Positions 1 to 8,920 of a DNA stretch of 26,727 bases are shown one piece after another; the stretch's first letter is position 1; each line of letters opens with the position of its first letter. The stretch lies in NCBI GenBank assembly GCA_040182905.1, contig JARQWU010000016.1, forward strand, positions 1-26,727, written 5' to 3'. Source of the stretch: Barthelona sp. PAP020 (lineage: Eukaryota > Metamonada: BaSk clade). A model generated the notes under the pieces. That model saw nothing but the letters and a program-made list of their open reading frames with translations, was not told where the DNA came from and did not search any database. The position numbers were made by a program, and so were the translations under genes.

Positions 1-1
1 C

Positions 2-181
2 ATTGGAGATATAGAGAGGTCATCTAATATCACTTCCATTATTTGTTGTTTCTTGACCACCTTTAGGTCCAATTTTCTAAGTTATTTGGGCATCTGAATA
101 CAAGTGAGTTTTTCCCAAACCTTAAGCTAACTCGTATCGTTGTTCACTAAACAACTCATATCTAATAAACAACTAATAAAA
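2..181. repeat. dispersed repeat, copy 1 (left edge)
   Basis: This stretch aligns with 12552-12732 in the same orientation at roughly 90% identity by eye, with one or two single-base indels. Shared landmarks are a hairpin built on ttgacc/ggtccaa (around 55-76), a gagtt/aactc pair, and a near-palindrome at 139-155 (gttgttcactaaacaac). No open frame runs through it. The copy is cut by the window edge, so its true left end is unknown. It could be a MITE, a SINE-like element or a fragment of a larger transposon. I see no transposase and cannot define terminal repeats or a target-site duplication. Confidence 0.85.
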
Positions 182-624
182 ACTCTTATTCACTCTCACC
201 CACAATACTTTTTGGCTTCGAAATAATTGTTGCAGACTTTATAACGGTTTTTAATTTTAATTTATATTTATTTATTTATTATTTTTCAAATATTTGAAAG
301 ACTTTTACCAGCATGTTAACTAGCTTGTTGGTGTATGACTTCTAAAAAAATTTTACCATTAAAATTCACAATGTTACGTGCCAAAAAAGAAAATATTATC
401 TTTAGACTAAAAATCAAGATCTTTGAAGAATGATATTTCACATTTGAGGTATTTTTGAAAACCTCTTGGCACCTTTTTCACTTTTAAAGGTATGTTTCTG
501 AATTACTATCCCTTGTGTTGGTTACATGTATGTGCAATATTTGAAAAGGTTTGTAAAATCTTCCACTTTATCTCATTCTTTTCAAACAAAAATCAAAAAT
601 TTACAAAATTTACAAAAACATTGT
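182..624. other. intergenic, no gene seen
   Basis: AT-rich sequence between the repeat copy and the 3' end of the coiled-coil gene. A 66-codon plus-strand frame starting at 492 runs into the antisense of that gene and has a composition typical of chance frames, so I do not call it. No tRNA or structured RNA was recognised. Confidence 0.6.
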
Positions 625-1983
625 CTACAAAACTCTTAAACTATTCTCAGAGCTTTCAATTTTTGTCAACAATAAATTTAATAAATGTGTGACGTTATGC
701 TTTTCTTCAATAAGTACATTATTTTTGAGTTTAAAATTACTTTTCATTTCAAGATATCTACTTTGCAATTGTTTAATTTCATTTTCAGTCTTTTCCACAA
801 TCTCATTGATTTTGTTTGAATGATTTTGACTTTCTTTTACCAAAATTTCATTAGTCAATTTTAATTCTTTAGATTCTTCAACTAAAAGGGTTAAATCATT
901 CACTTGTTTTCTTAGCACTGCATTCTGTTGTTGATTTTCAACTAATTTTTTGGAAAGATTAGAAATTAAGGGTTCTTTTTCCTTTTGTTGTTTTTGTTCT
1001 TCAATATATGACATCAATTTTTCGTTTTGTTTTTGGGAATTCAACAATTCAAAATTTAGATCTTTCACTTTAACCCTTAATTCTCCCAGTTCTTTTGATA
1101 GATTTTCAATCAAGTTCATTTTTGTTTCAGTATCGTTTTCAGTCTCTGTCTCACTCTGTACTCCTTGTGAATCAGTTGTTTTCTTTTCAATGATTGAATT
1201 AAAAGAACTTAATTCAGAATCAACTTTTGTAAAATAAGTATCATTCTTTTCAATTTTTAATCGAAGACTGTAATTCTCATTTTTCAAACTTTTTTGTACA
1301 TTTAACAAATTTTGAACTTTTTCATCCAATTTTATATTTTTCTCTTTTAATTCATTCATTTCTTTTTGTTGATAATCAAATCTTTCTTTCATATCTTCAG
1401 AAAAGACAAAAATTTTTTTCAAATTCGACAAACAATCTTCCCATTGATCCATTTCTTTTACCACATATTCAAATTCTTCTTTAAAATTCTTTAATATATT
1501 CAAAGCAATATCGTTAGTTTGACGATATTTCGTTGAAGTATTTCTCAGAGATTGAATAGTTTGAGCACGTTTCACTAATGTTTGATGTAATTCAATATTT
1601 GATTGATCCAATTTGATTCGTTGTTCATCATTTTTTGAATAATCAGAAAAAATTTGCAAACTTTCCAAATTCTTTATTCTTTCAATTGGTTCTTTCAAAA
1701 GCTCATTGACAAATCTGCTCAATCCTCCATAATCAAAAATTATTTGTTTTTGATAAAGCAGAGATAAATCAGTAATTTTTAATAAATCACATATAATTTG
1801 CACATAATTATCAGGAAAATTTTTGTTAAATAAAGAATCAATGAAATACAACTCTCGACCTTCAGTTTTTAATGTTTTATCAACAGAATCATCATCTGAT
1901 TTCGCCATTATGGTTTTTAATCGATCTTTGATTACTATAAATATTAGTCTTTTGAAAAGTTTAATGTCATTTGAAAATACCAT
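625..1983 (-). CDS. long coiled-coil protein, function unknown
   Basis: The frame encodes 452 residues. Residues 45-110 are globular-looking and hydrophobic (YFIDSLF, IICDLLKI, GGLSRFVNELL). From about 115 to 450 the protein is almost entirely heptad-like and rich in Lys, Glu, Asn and Gln, as in structural coiled coils of centrosome, kinetochore, golgin or flagellar proteins. No motor, kinase or known targeting motif is visible, so I give no family name. The start is uncertain. The first ATG adds 25 basic and hydrophobic residues, while a second ATG at 1908 begins MAKSDDD, a more usual N-terminus for a soluble coiled coil. The frame ends with TAG. The next gene upstream, also minus strand, ends 150 bp away. 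The reading frame is certain and the role is not. Confidence 0.85.
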   Translation of the reverse strand: MVFSNDIKLFKRLIFIVIKDRLKTIMAKSDDDSVDKTLKTEGRELYFIDSLFNKNFPDNYVQIICDLLKITDLSLLYQKQIIFDYGGLSRFVNELLKEPIERIKNLESLQIFSDYSKNDEQRIKLDQSNIELHQTLVKRAQTIQSLRNTSTKYRQTNDIALNILKNFKEEFEYVVKEMDQWEDCLSNLKKIFVFSEDMKERFDYQQKEMNELKEKNIKLDEKVQNLLNVQKSLKNENYSLRLKIEKNDTYFTKVDSELSSFNSIIEKKTTDSQGVQSETETENDTETKMNLIENLSKELGELRVKVKDLNFELLNSQKQNEKLMSYIEEQKQQKEKEPLISNLSKKLVENQQQNAVLRKQVNDLTLLVEESKELKLTNEILVKESQNHSNKINEIVEKTENEIKQLQSRYLEMKSNFKLKNNVLIEEKHNVTHLLNLLLTKIESSENSLRVL

Positions 1984-2133
1984 TGAAATTTTCCGTTTTC
2001 TCTGAAGATTTCTTTGAATCTCTATCAGTTAACTTATTTTTGGTCAAGAACGTGGACATATAATACAAATATTTAATTAAAAAACATACACACCAAAAAA
2101 AAAAAAACTAAAAATCCGTTTATAACATAATAA

Positions 2134-2841
2134 TTATGAATCAGAATAAAATTCTTCACTATCGTCTTCACTATCGTCTCCACTCAATAAATTTAATTGA
2201 TTTTCAAGATCTTTTTCATCAATTATTTGTTCTTCCTCTTGATTTTCCAATTCTTCCAGTTCCTTTTCTTCTTTGTCAACTTCTAACAATAAATTTTGAC
2301 TAAATGACAAGATTTGATCAATAATTGAAGTGTTTGATTCTTCATTAACCTCTTCTTCAACAGTTGCTTTTTCATCTTCTCTACTCTTTATTTCTAAAAT
2401 TTGTGCTGCCAAATCATCAATTTCCAATTCATAACATTCATCAAAATATGATCTATTGGATGAATCCACAAAAATTATGGAAGAAATGACATCAACATCA
2501 AAATTTACCATCAACCAACATAAACAAAGAACATCTAAATTATTTCTTATTTTAAAACGATTAAGCAATAAAATAAAATGTTCTTCAAAAAAATTGATGG
2601 CATTTTCGGATGTACCATCAATACTATTGTGGTAAAATATTATAAAAAACAAATAATATGGTGATATATAATTTGAAACAATATCTAATATCGATATTAA
2701 TTGAAATAATTGTTCTTCACTTAACGAATTAAAAAAAAATGGAGATAATATTGGAATAAATCCTTCAATAATCATATCATTTGGAATATTAATGTCTAAT
2801 AATAATAAATCTGTCAAAAATTTCAAATGTTCTTTTTCCAT
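2134..2841 (-). CDS. small acidic helical protein, function unknown
   Basis: The 235-residue product has a hydrophobic, probably all-helical N-terminal part (residues 1-140), followed by a strongly acidic, Glu-rich segment (150-235) ending in a Ser/Asp/Glu tail (GDDSEDDSEEFYSDS). Acidic tails of this kind often occur in nuclear or nucleolar chaperone-like proteins and are frequent casein kinase 2 targets, but nothing here identifies the family. There are no clear membrane spans. Although residues 85-110 are very hydrophobic, they are interrupted by charged and aromatic residues. The start ATG lies directly after a tttgtttcaag string resembling a 3' splice site, and a GTAAAG donor-like site lies 60 nt upstream. 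An intron could therefore add a two-residue MK exon or lie in the leader. The frame ends with TAA. Confidence 0.8.
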   Translation of the reverse strand: MEKEHLKFLTDLLLLDINIPNDMIIEGFIPILSPFFFNSLSEEQLFQLISILDIVSNYISPYYLFFIIFYHNSIDGTSENAINFFEEHFILLLNRFKIRNNLDVLCLCWLMVNFDVDVISSIIFVDSSNRSYFDECYELEIDDLAAQILEIKSREDEKATVEEEVNEESNTSIIDQILSFSQNLLLEVDKEEKELEELENQEEEQIIDEKDLENQLNLLSGDDSEDDSEEFYSDS

Positions 2842-2901
2842 CTTGAAACAAAAGAAAAGAAATAAATGATTTTTGTCGTTTTATCTTTTCTCATACTTTA
2901 C
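2842..2901 (-). other. possible intron at the start of the 235-residue gene
   Basis: Read on the minus strand, this 60-nt segment starts with GTAAAGTATGAG after an AAG and ends in a pyrimidine-rich run closing with TTTCAAG, immediately before the annotated ATG. Removing it joins ATGAAG in frame to the ATG of the gene, adding MK. A second donor/acceptor-like pair, GTAAATTTCG to TTTTCAG, lies 53 nt further upstream at 2954-3000 (47 nt). AT-rich sequence produces such signals by chance, and no other gene here shows a confirmed intron, so this is tentative. The rest of the 305-bp interval up to 3146 shows nothing else. Confidence 0.25.
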
Positions 2902-3146
2902 CTTCATTTGTATTTACAAAGAACCAACGAATATTCATGTTGTTGTTGATTATCTGAAAATGAAAATGTATTTTAAAAACAATAAAAATACGAAATTTAC
3001 TTCATCCAAAGAACAATAAAATAATCAATATCTTTACAAATTATTAATATGAGCAATAATAAAACAATTAATGCTGAGTTTTTAATGATTTAAAAAACCA
3101 TCAAATGCAAAAAAAACTTTCGATTTTTGATGATTCAACAAACGAT

Positions 3147-6100
3147 TCATTTTCTTCTAGTACCAATGAATTGTTTCAAGGACTGTTGCTCTTTTTGACA
3201 TTGTTTAACTCTACTTTTCAAATACTGCAACTTTTTATTAGAATCCATAGGAGAAGCAGTAGAAATGGTGACATTATTTTTTCTTTTTGCTACACGCTTC
3301 GCAATTTCCAGGTTTTTTTGTTTGTCCATTTTGTTTTCATTCATTGATCTTTTGAATTTCTTCAAACGCCATCTCCTGTAACTTTCAGGTGAAAGATTAT
3401 TTTTAGCAAATTCATGTGGATCATTGAGTTTGATATCATGAGAGGATAATTCAGGATTTAACTTGGGAGCTGTAGTCTTTTTTTTAATTGAAGGAATAAG
3501 GGCCTTTGCCTTGGTTCTTGGAGGAGAAACCATTGCATTGAGTTCATTCTGCAAATCTCTTTCCTCAGAAGTAGGTTCACACAATGCTTTCAAACTGGCA
3601 ATGGGTGTACCTTCAGCAGTGGATTCAATTTGAGGAGCTTTATTTGAAGGAGATTTGTTTAAGATATGATCAGAATTAACCCACATAGCTCTTAATTTTT
3701 TTGTGAGAGCTTCAACTTTAGCTTTGGAAGTAGCTTCATTCTGTCTCTTATTGTTGGGAGACAAAGGAATTATTGGCGAAGTAACTGACAAATTTGAAGG
3801 ATTTTTTGATTCAATTTCTAGTTTATTAGGACTTTTTGTTACTTTAGGAATGTTTGCAATGGAACGACTATCTTTAGTCTTTGGTGGAGATTCCAAAAGA
3901 TCTTGAAGCGAAATTATAGGCTTTCCATCAACCATACGAACACTTTCTTTATCCATGTCAATTTTGAAATTAACTTCATTGACAATCTTCTTTTCATCTC
4001 CAGCGTTTTTTTTGGTGATATTTCCCATATCTTCAAGGACAACATGCCTTTCAGAAACTATATTCAACGTTTCACGGTCAAAAACAGTATTTAGATTGGT
4101 AAAATCATCGTTAATATGTTCTTTATTCATTGACAACTCGTTAATTGGAATGTCCCTTGTGCACACAGGGGATTCAACTGATGTGGTGGCTTGGAGTTGA
4201 AATTTAGGTTGTGATTCTATTATTGTTTCCAAAAGTTCATCATCTTTTTGTGGAGAAAAGTTCCTATCCTCAATTTCTTCGGAACCAAAATTTTCTTCAA
4301 AATCAGATGAAATTTCTGTTGAAAATTGAGTGACATTTTCATTGTTGGTAGTCTTTTCATTTTCAACAACTATTTGGGTTTCACTTACTTCGTCTAAAAC
4401 AATTTCAACATCGCCTTCAAAGGAATCGTTTTGCAATTTCTCATCAAATTGTTCATGATCTTCGTTTCTCAAACATTCCTTTTCCAAGACATCTTCATCA
4501 CTGAGAAAAGTCTCAATTTGACTCGAAGAGAAATCTTTTGTCGGAAAATTATTAACATTGATGCCAAAGCCATTTGAACTCTCATGATATTCATCAATAA
4601 TTTTGGAGTTGAAAGATGTCTCCATTTCATCAATGTTTCCTTCAAAATCATGCCTCATAATATCAGATTGCAAATTATCAGAAGTTGTTTGTTCAAAATC
4701 CATCTTTTTAGAGAACTTCTTATTGGCTTCCTTTTTCATATCATAAATTTCTTTTTTTATCTCTTCAACTTGTTGTATCACTTGTTGAACAATACCATCA
4801 TCATCACTATCAACATCTTCATCATCTTCATCATCATCATCATCTTCTTCTTCTTCAGATTCTATTTCTCTTTGTGCTTTAAATTCTGTTTGGAATTTTT
4901 CTTCAACCTTGTCAGCAAAATTTTCCTCTATTTTTTCTTTTTGTTCTTTTTTATCATCATTTTCACCTTCTAAAACGTCTCTATCAACATAATGATATTT
5001 GAACATTTCAAAATTTGTTATTTCCTCTTCTGAAATATCACTTTCAGAATCAGAAACTATTTGCTTGCCAGGTGAATCAAAAACATACATTCCCGAAGTC
5101 GCAACAACATTAAAAGGCCTCAAACTATCTCGTTTACGCGCTTGTTGCAAATATTTCATCGGTGGTGATGTCACATCATTCAAATTAAATCCATCGTTAG
5201 AAGCAAACGCATAATCAAATTCATTTGAGTCAATATCTAATACATTTGAGTCTTTTTCATTTAGAAAATCTTCCTCTTCTTCTTCACAAGCAAAGTTATT
5301 CCCTTTATTTATCATCTCCATATTGATTACTTGATTAAACATGTTCGAACCACTGGTATTTTCTCTGTTATCCAACTTGGTATTTGAAATATCATCGTCA
5401 ATATCATAGCCTATATCAGGTTCATCATCATGTGCTTCAATACAATTTTCGTTGTCAGTAACAGAATCATTGATGAAATCTTCCTCTATATCTTTAATTT
5501 TTCCAAACTTTTGAGCTTTAAATTGTTGCAATATTTGTTCCTTTAATTCTTCAGGAAGCATACTCCACATTCCCTTAGCAGCCAAAAGATCTATATCTTC
5601 ATCTTGGTCAAGAATATCATCACTTGATGTATTCATATGTGGTGGTTTTGATGATTTTTTCTCAGAAATTTCATGTACATTCTCAAATTCATAGATACTT
5701 TCATCTAAGACTTCATCCAATACATCATCAGTGTCTTCAAAATCTTTGTTAACTGAGTCATCAAGGACAGTTGATTTATTTTCAAATTTAACATAGTTGT
5801 TCTTTGAATGGTTATAAAATTCATCAACGGCTGTGACATTATTTTGATTTTCATCACCATCAGCAGAAAAAGGTATTTTTGAGGAAATACTCTCTTCTTC
5901 AAAATTAACAGTCTGATAAATTTCTTCTTCATCTTCATCTTCTTCAATATCATGCTTTTGTTCAAAATTATCAAAATCTGATGAATGAACACAAGAATTA
6001 ACGTTGTCAAGTTGTTCCATCGATTCAAGATATACAGAAGTACTAGTTGGCTCTGTGTAAGTAGAAATAACATCAGTAATTCTATCAATCTCAAATTGTT

Positions 6101-8795
6101 CCTTGTCATCAAGCAGATTGGATTCATTGTTTTCAATCTCTTCACGTTTGTTCTCAAAGTATATTTCGTTGTCATAATTATCAACACCATCAACACAAGG
6201 TTCTTTGTCCAAAACAATTTCATCTTCATCAGATTGAACCACAGAAGATTTTATTTTGTTTTGAGTTAATTGGGTTAAACGTGCTTTGGCAGCTGCTAAC
6301 ACTGGATTATCAACTGACAGAACTCCATTATCAGTTGATAAAAGTTGCTGAGATTTTGGTTTAAATTTCTCTTTCTCTTTACTTTCTTTATGTAATCTTT
6401 CATGTTTAAAAGAAATAAAAGGATTCTTGGGACGACTGAAAGGATTTGGACCAGGGCCAAACTTATATTCAGGTTCTTGTTTGTGAGGTGACATGTCTTC
6501 CAAAGAAAATTCAGTGAAAACTTTTGATTTATTTTCCAAATCATCCATGATTAAAGGTTTATAAGATTTTTTTGAATGTTCTTTCGAAACTTTCAAATTT
6601 TCCAGTTTTTGTTCTATTTCATCCCTTTCACGATTTGGTTGATATTCGGAATTCTGAGAATTTTCCATCCCTGTTTTAACAGAAAATTGTTCAACATTAT
6701 CGTCATCTTTAGATAATTTTTCAACTTCCATCAATTGTTCCTTCTTATTTTGAGGTATAACAACATTATCAGAAGGATTTTCGTCTGAAACAACGCTAGT
6801 TATATGATTTTCTGTAATATGGGTATTTTCGTCAGGATAATCATATTCATTCATATGTTCGTTAAGTTTAGCCAATACGGAATCCGTTAGTATATTGTTT
6901 GAAACATCAGATGTCTCAATTTCATCCATTTTATCTTCAAAAATCTCTTCATCATTTTCATGTTCCATAATATTCTTGTCATTAAGCTCATTATCAGATA
7001 CAATTGAAGATATTGAGTTTATTTTTGAACTTTCTTTTTGAATATTCACTGGTATGCCTATTTCATTGGGGATTTCATCAGTTAATACATCATAATGACT
7101 CAAAATTTCTAATTGAGCTTCATCATCAGAAAAATGATTGATATTGCCATCCAATTTAATCTTTTCAAAGCTAACAGTGTCAAAATCATCAGATTCTAAC
7201 AAATCGTTTTCCAAACGTTTTTTTGATTCAGGAGACGCTTTTACAATGGCCATTCTTTCACTCAACGTCAATTTCTTGTCATCAATGAAATGAGTAGGTC
7301 TATCTTCATTGTCTCCATTGCCTAAATATATATTGTCAATTTGCGATACTACATCGTTTTCAACTGTGTGACATACTTCTTTATCAATGTCTTCATTTTC
7401 AACTGTTTTATCAAAATTATCATCGAATTTATTTGCCAAAATTTCATCCTCATCCATATCTTCTTCATATTGTTTTTGATCAAATTCAAAATGTGTAGGG
7501 ATCATTTGTGGTAAGGGTGAACACTTTGTCCCATCATTCACAGGAGATTCTTTGTGGGGAGAGGTTGGCAATGAGATTGATGAAACTGGCAACTCAGGCA
7601 ACCCAGCAAATATATCTGTTGCATTCTCATTTATATCTAAAAACTTGTCATCTGCCTTAAATAGCATAGTTTTTCGTTTAGGAGCTATATCAAACAGTTT
7701 ATGAGACGCAAAGTCATTACTCACATTATTTCTTGGTTCAATACGATCTATTTCAACTGGTTTTTGTGCAATATGAATATTTGTCGAAAGAGATGTATTA
7801 GAGGTCGGTTGAACTAAAGATGGTGCTATTGAACCAACTGTTCCAGTCTTTGTTTCAGTTTTTACAGGAATATTTGGATTTATATGCATATTATGGCTTT
7901 CCTTATCAAAAATTTGCTCAAATTCACCATTCGTTTGCTCAGAAGAAATTGAAGACGAACCAATAGCAGGGATTTCACCATCAAAAATTGAATCCACAAC
8001 AATGGAATCAAATTTATGTGGTTTGGGTGTTGCTCTAATTGGTTTAGGAATACTACGTCCCAAAGGTTGTGAAGGACTTGCTAATATTTCAGGTTCGATT
8101 GAGTGAATAACCCTATTCACAATTGAATTCTTCAACTGTTCCGTAGGTTTCCCAGAAATATCATAAATAGATAAATCGTTTTCCAATTCAGACTTTTCAA
8201 TCCCATTTATCATCTCCAAGTTAGGACAAGACGCTAATATATAGTCAACAACTCCAGGAACTTTACATACAGCATTATTACGCAAATCTAAGATTCTTAA
8301 TGAACGTAATTTTTTTAAAAAGTCTAATTGGTGCAAAGTCTTAATATTGTTATGACCCAACAACAAAACTTCCAAAGTATGGCATATCATTCCATCATCA
8401 GAAACAGACAGAGTTTTTAAAACGTTGTGCGTTAATTTCAAAGTTCTTAAACGGCGAAAAGCTGATAAATGACTTATCTGTCTGATATTATTGAAAGATA
8501 ATGATAATAATTCAATGTTAGAAAAAATGGAAAGAGAACCATCAATTATTTGGAGGCGATTATGATCTGCATATAACTCAATTAATCCATGAAATCGCAA
8601 AGGAATGTTCAATTTAATAATTTTATTATGATCCAAAAATAAATATTTCAATTTTTGCAATCTAGAAATGGACAAAGGTAAAGAAGTGGTATGATCGATT
8701 GTAGTATAATGAAAATCATAAGAATAAAGGCCGACTGATTCATCGGGCAGTCCATCTCTATCTGATTTACAGAGATGCTCGAAGTTTGAGGGCAT
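3147..8795 (-). CDS. giant SDS22-type LRR protein with long acidic disordered region (centriolin/Nud1-like architecture)
   Basis: The product has 1882 residues. Residues 40-205 form about six SDS22-type leucine-rich repeats (for example KLKYLFLDHNKI, LEVLLLGHNNI, LRILDLRNNAV), closed by a typical LRR cap (residues 180-200, VPGVVDYILASCPNLEMING). The remaining roughly 1,650 residues are low-complexity, very rich in Asp, Glu, Ser and Asn, with short proline-directed motifs (SPxK, TSPP) that look like kinase sites. An extreme acidic tract at about 1313-1333 precedes a short helical segment. The last 150 residues turn basic (SPESYRRWRLKKFKR). An N-terminal SDS22 LRR joined to a long phospho-site-rich tail resembles spindle-pole/centrosomal scaffolds such as Nud1/Cdc11 (where the LRR is C-terminal) or centriolin, but this rests on architecture only. 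Start ATG and TGA stop were checked in the sequence. Confidence 0.85.
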   Translation of the reverse strand: MPSNFEHLCKSDRDGLPDESVGLYSYDFHYTTIDHTTSLPLSISRLQKLKYLFLDHNKIIKLNIPLRFHGLIELYADHNRLQIIDGSLSIFSNIELLSLSFNNIRQISHLSAFRRLRTLKLTHNVLKTLSVSDDGMICHTLEVLLLGHNNIKTLHQLDFLKKLRSLRILDLRNNAVCKVPGVVDYILASCPNLEMINGIEKSELENDLSIYDISGKPTEQLKNSIVNRVIHSIEPEILASPSQPLGRSIPKPIRATPKPHKFDSIVVDSIFDGEIPAIGSSSISSEQTNGEFEQIFDKESHNMHINPNIPVKTETKTGTVGSIAPSLVQPTSNTSLSTNIHIAQKPVEIDRIEPRNNVSNDFASHKLFDIAPKRKTMLFKADDKFLDINENATDIFAGLPELPVSSISLPTSPHKESPVNDGTKCSPLPQMIPTHFEFDQKQYEEDMDEDEILANKFDDNFDKTVENEDIDKEVCHTVENDVVSQIDNIYLGNGDNEDRPTHFIDDKKLTLSERMAIVKASPESKKRLENDLLESDDFDTVSFEKIKLDGNINHFSDDEAQLEILSHYDVLTDEIPNEIGIPVNIQKESSKINSISSIVSDNELNDKNIMEHENDEEIFEDKMDEIETSDVSNNILTDSVLAKLNEHMNEYDYPDENTHITENHITSVVSDENPSDNVVIPQNKKEQLMEVEKLSKDDDNVEQFSVKTGMENSQNSEYQPNRERDEIEQKLENLKVSKEHSKKSYKPLIMDDLENKSKVFTEFSLEDMSPHKQEPEYKFGPGPNPFSRPKNPFISFKHERLHKESKEKEKFKPKSQQLLSTDNGVLSVDNPVLAAAKARLTQLTQNKIKSSVVQSDEDEIVLDKEPCVDGVDNYDNEIYFENKREEIENNESNLLDDKEQFEIDRITDVISTYTEPTSTSVYLESMEQLDNVNSCVHSSDFDNFEQKHDIEEDEDEEEIYQTVNFEEESISSKIPFSADGDENQNNVTAVDEFYNHSKNNYVKFENKSTVLDDSVNKDFEDTDDVLDEVLDESIYEFENVHEISEKKSSKPPHMNTSSDDILDQDEDIDLLAAKGMWSMLPEELKEQILQQFKAQKFGKIKDIEEDFINDSVTDNENCIEAHDDEPDIGYDIDDDISNTKLDNRENTSGSNMFNQVINMEMINKGNNFACEEEEEDFLNEKDSNVLDIDSNEFDYAFASNDGFNLNDVTSPPMKYLQQARKRDSLRPFNVVATSGMYVFDSPGKQIVSDSESDISEEEITNFEMFKYHYVDRDVLEGENDDKKEQKEKIEENFADKVEEKFQTEFKAQREIESEEEEDDDDDEDDEDVDSDDDGIVQQVIQQVEEIKKEIYDMKKEANKKFSKKMDFEQTTSDNLQSDIMRHDFEGNIDEMETSFNSKIIDEYHESSNGFGINVNNFPTKDFSSSQIETFLSDEDVLEKECLRNEDHEQFDEKLQNDSFEGDVEIVLDEVSETQIVVENEKTTNNENVTQFSTEISSDFEENFGSEEIEDRNFSPQKDDELLETIIESQPKFQLQATTSVESPVCTRDIPINELSMNKEHINDDFTNLNTVFDRETLNIVSERHVVLEDMGNITKKNAGDEKKIVNEVNFKIDMDKESVRMVDGKPIISLQDLLESPPKTKDSRSIANIPKVTKSPNKLEIESKNPSNLSVTSPIIPLSPNNKRQNEATSKAKVEALTKKLRAMWVNSDHILNKSPSNKAPQIESTAEGTPIASLKALCEPTSEERDLQNELNAMVSPPRTKAKALIPSIKKKTTAPKLNPELSSHDIKLNDPHEFAKNNLSPESYRRWRLKKFKRSMNENKMDKQKNLEIAKRVAKRKNNVTISTASPMDSNKKLQYLKSRVKQCQKEQQSLKQFIGTRRK
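4795..4858 (-). repeat. trinucleotide microsatellite coding for an acidic tract
   Basis: An impure TCA/TCT trinucleotide array on the plus strand, read as GAA/GAT/GAC on the coding strand, encodes about 20 Glu/Asp residues near residue 1320 of the LRR protein. The frame is kept throughout, so the array is a coding expansion that may vary in length between strains. Confidence 0.75.
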
Positions 8796-8920
8796 TAAAA
8801 AATATAAAAAAATTATTAAAAAATGTCTTCAATTTAATTTTTGATCAACTTTATTTGACAATTATATTGTGTTTATTAACACTTATTATATGAGTATTGT
8901 TTGAAAAGTTATGAAAGAAT
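8796..8920. promoter_or_regulatory. short divergent promoter interval
   Basis: Only 125 bp separate the ATG of the minus-strand LRR gene from the ATG of the plus-strand F-box-like gene, so both core promoters must fit here or overlap the coding ends. The interval is over 80% A+T with several TATA-like runs and no motif I can name. Two ATGs out of frame with the downstream gene (8890 and 8911) lie just before its start, which suggests transcription begins very close to the coding region. Confidence 0.5.

Noticed and set aside
492-692. 66-codon plus-strand frame at the left edge
   Set aside because: Overlaps the 3' end of the coiled-coil gene in antisense, with chance-like composition and no homology recognised.
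1938-1983. Possible intron (GTATTTTC ... ACTAATATTTATAG) right after the first ATG of the coiled-coil gene
   Set aside because: Removing it puts a stop codon directly after ATG, and the unspliced frame is open throughout.
4469-6544. Several 60-170 codon frames overlapping the LRR gene on both strands
   Set aside because: They lie entirely inside the 1882-codon frame and reflect its biased, repetitive codon composition.
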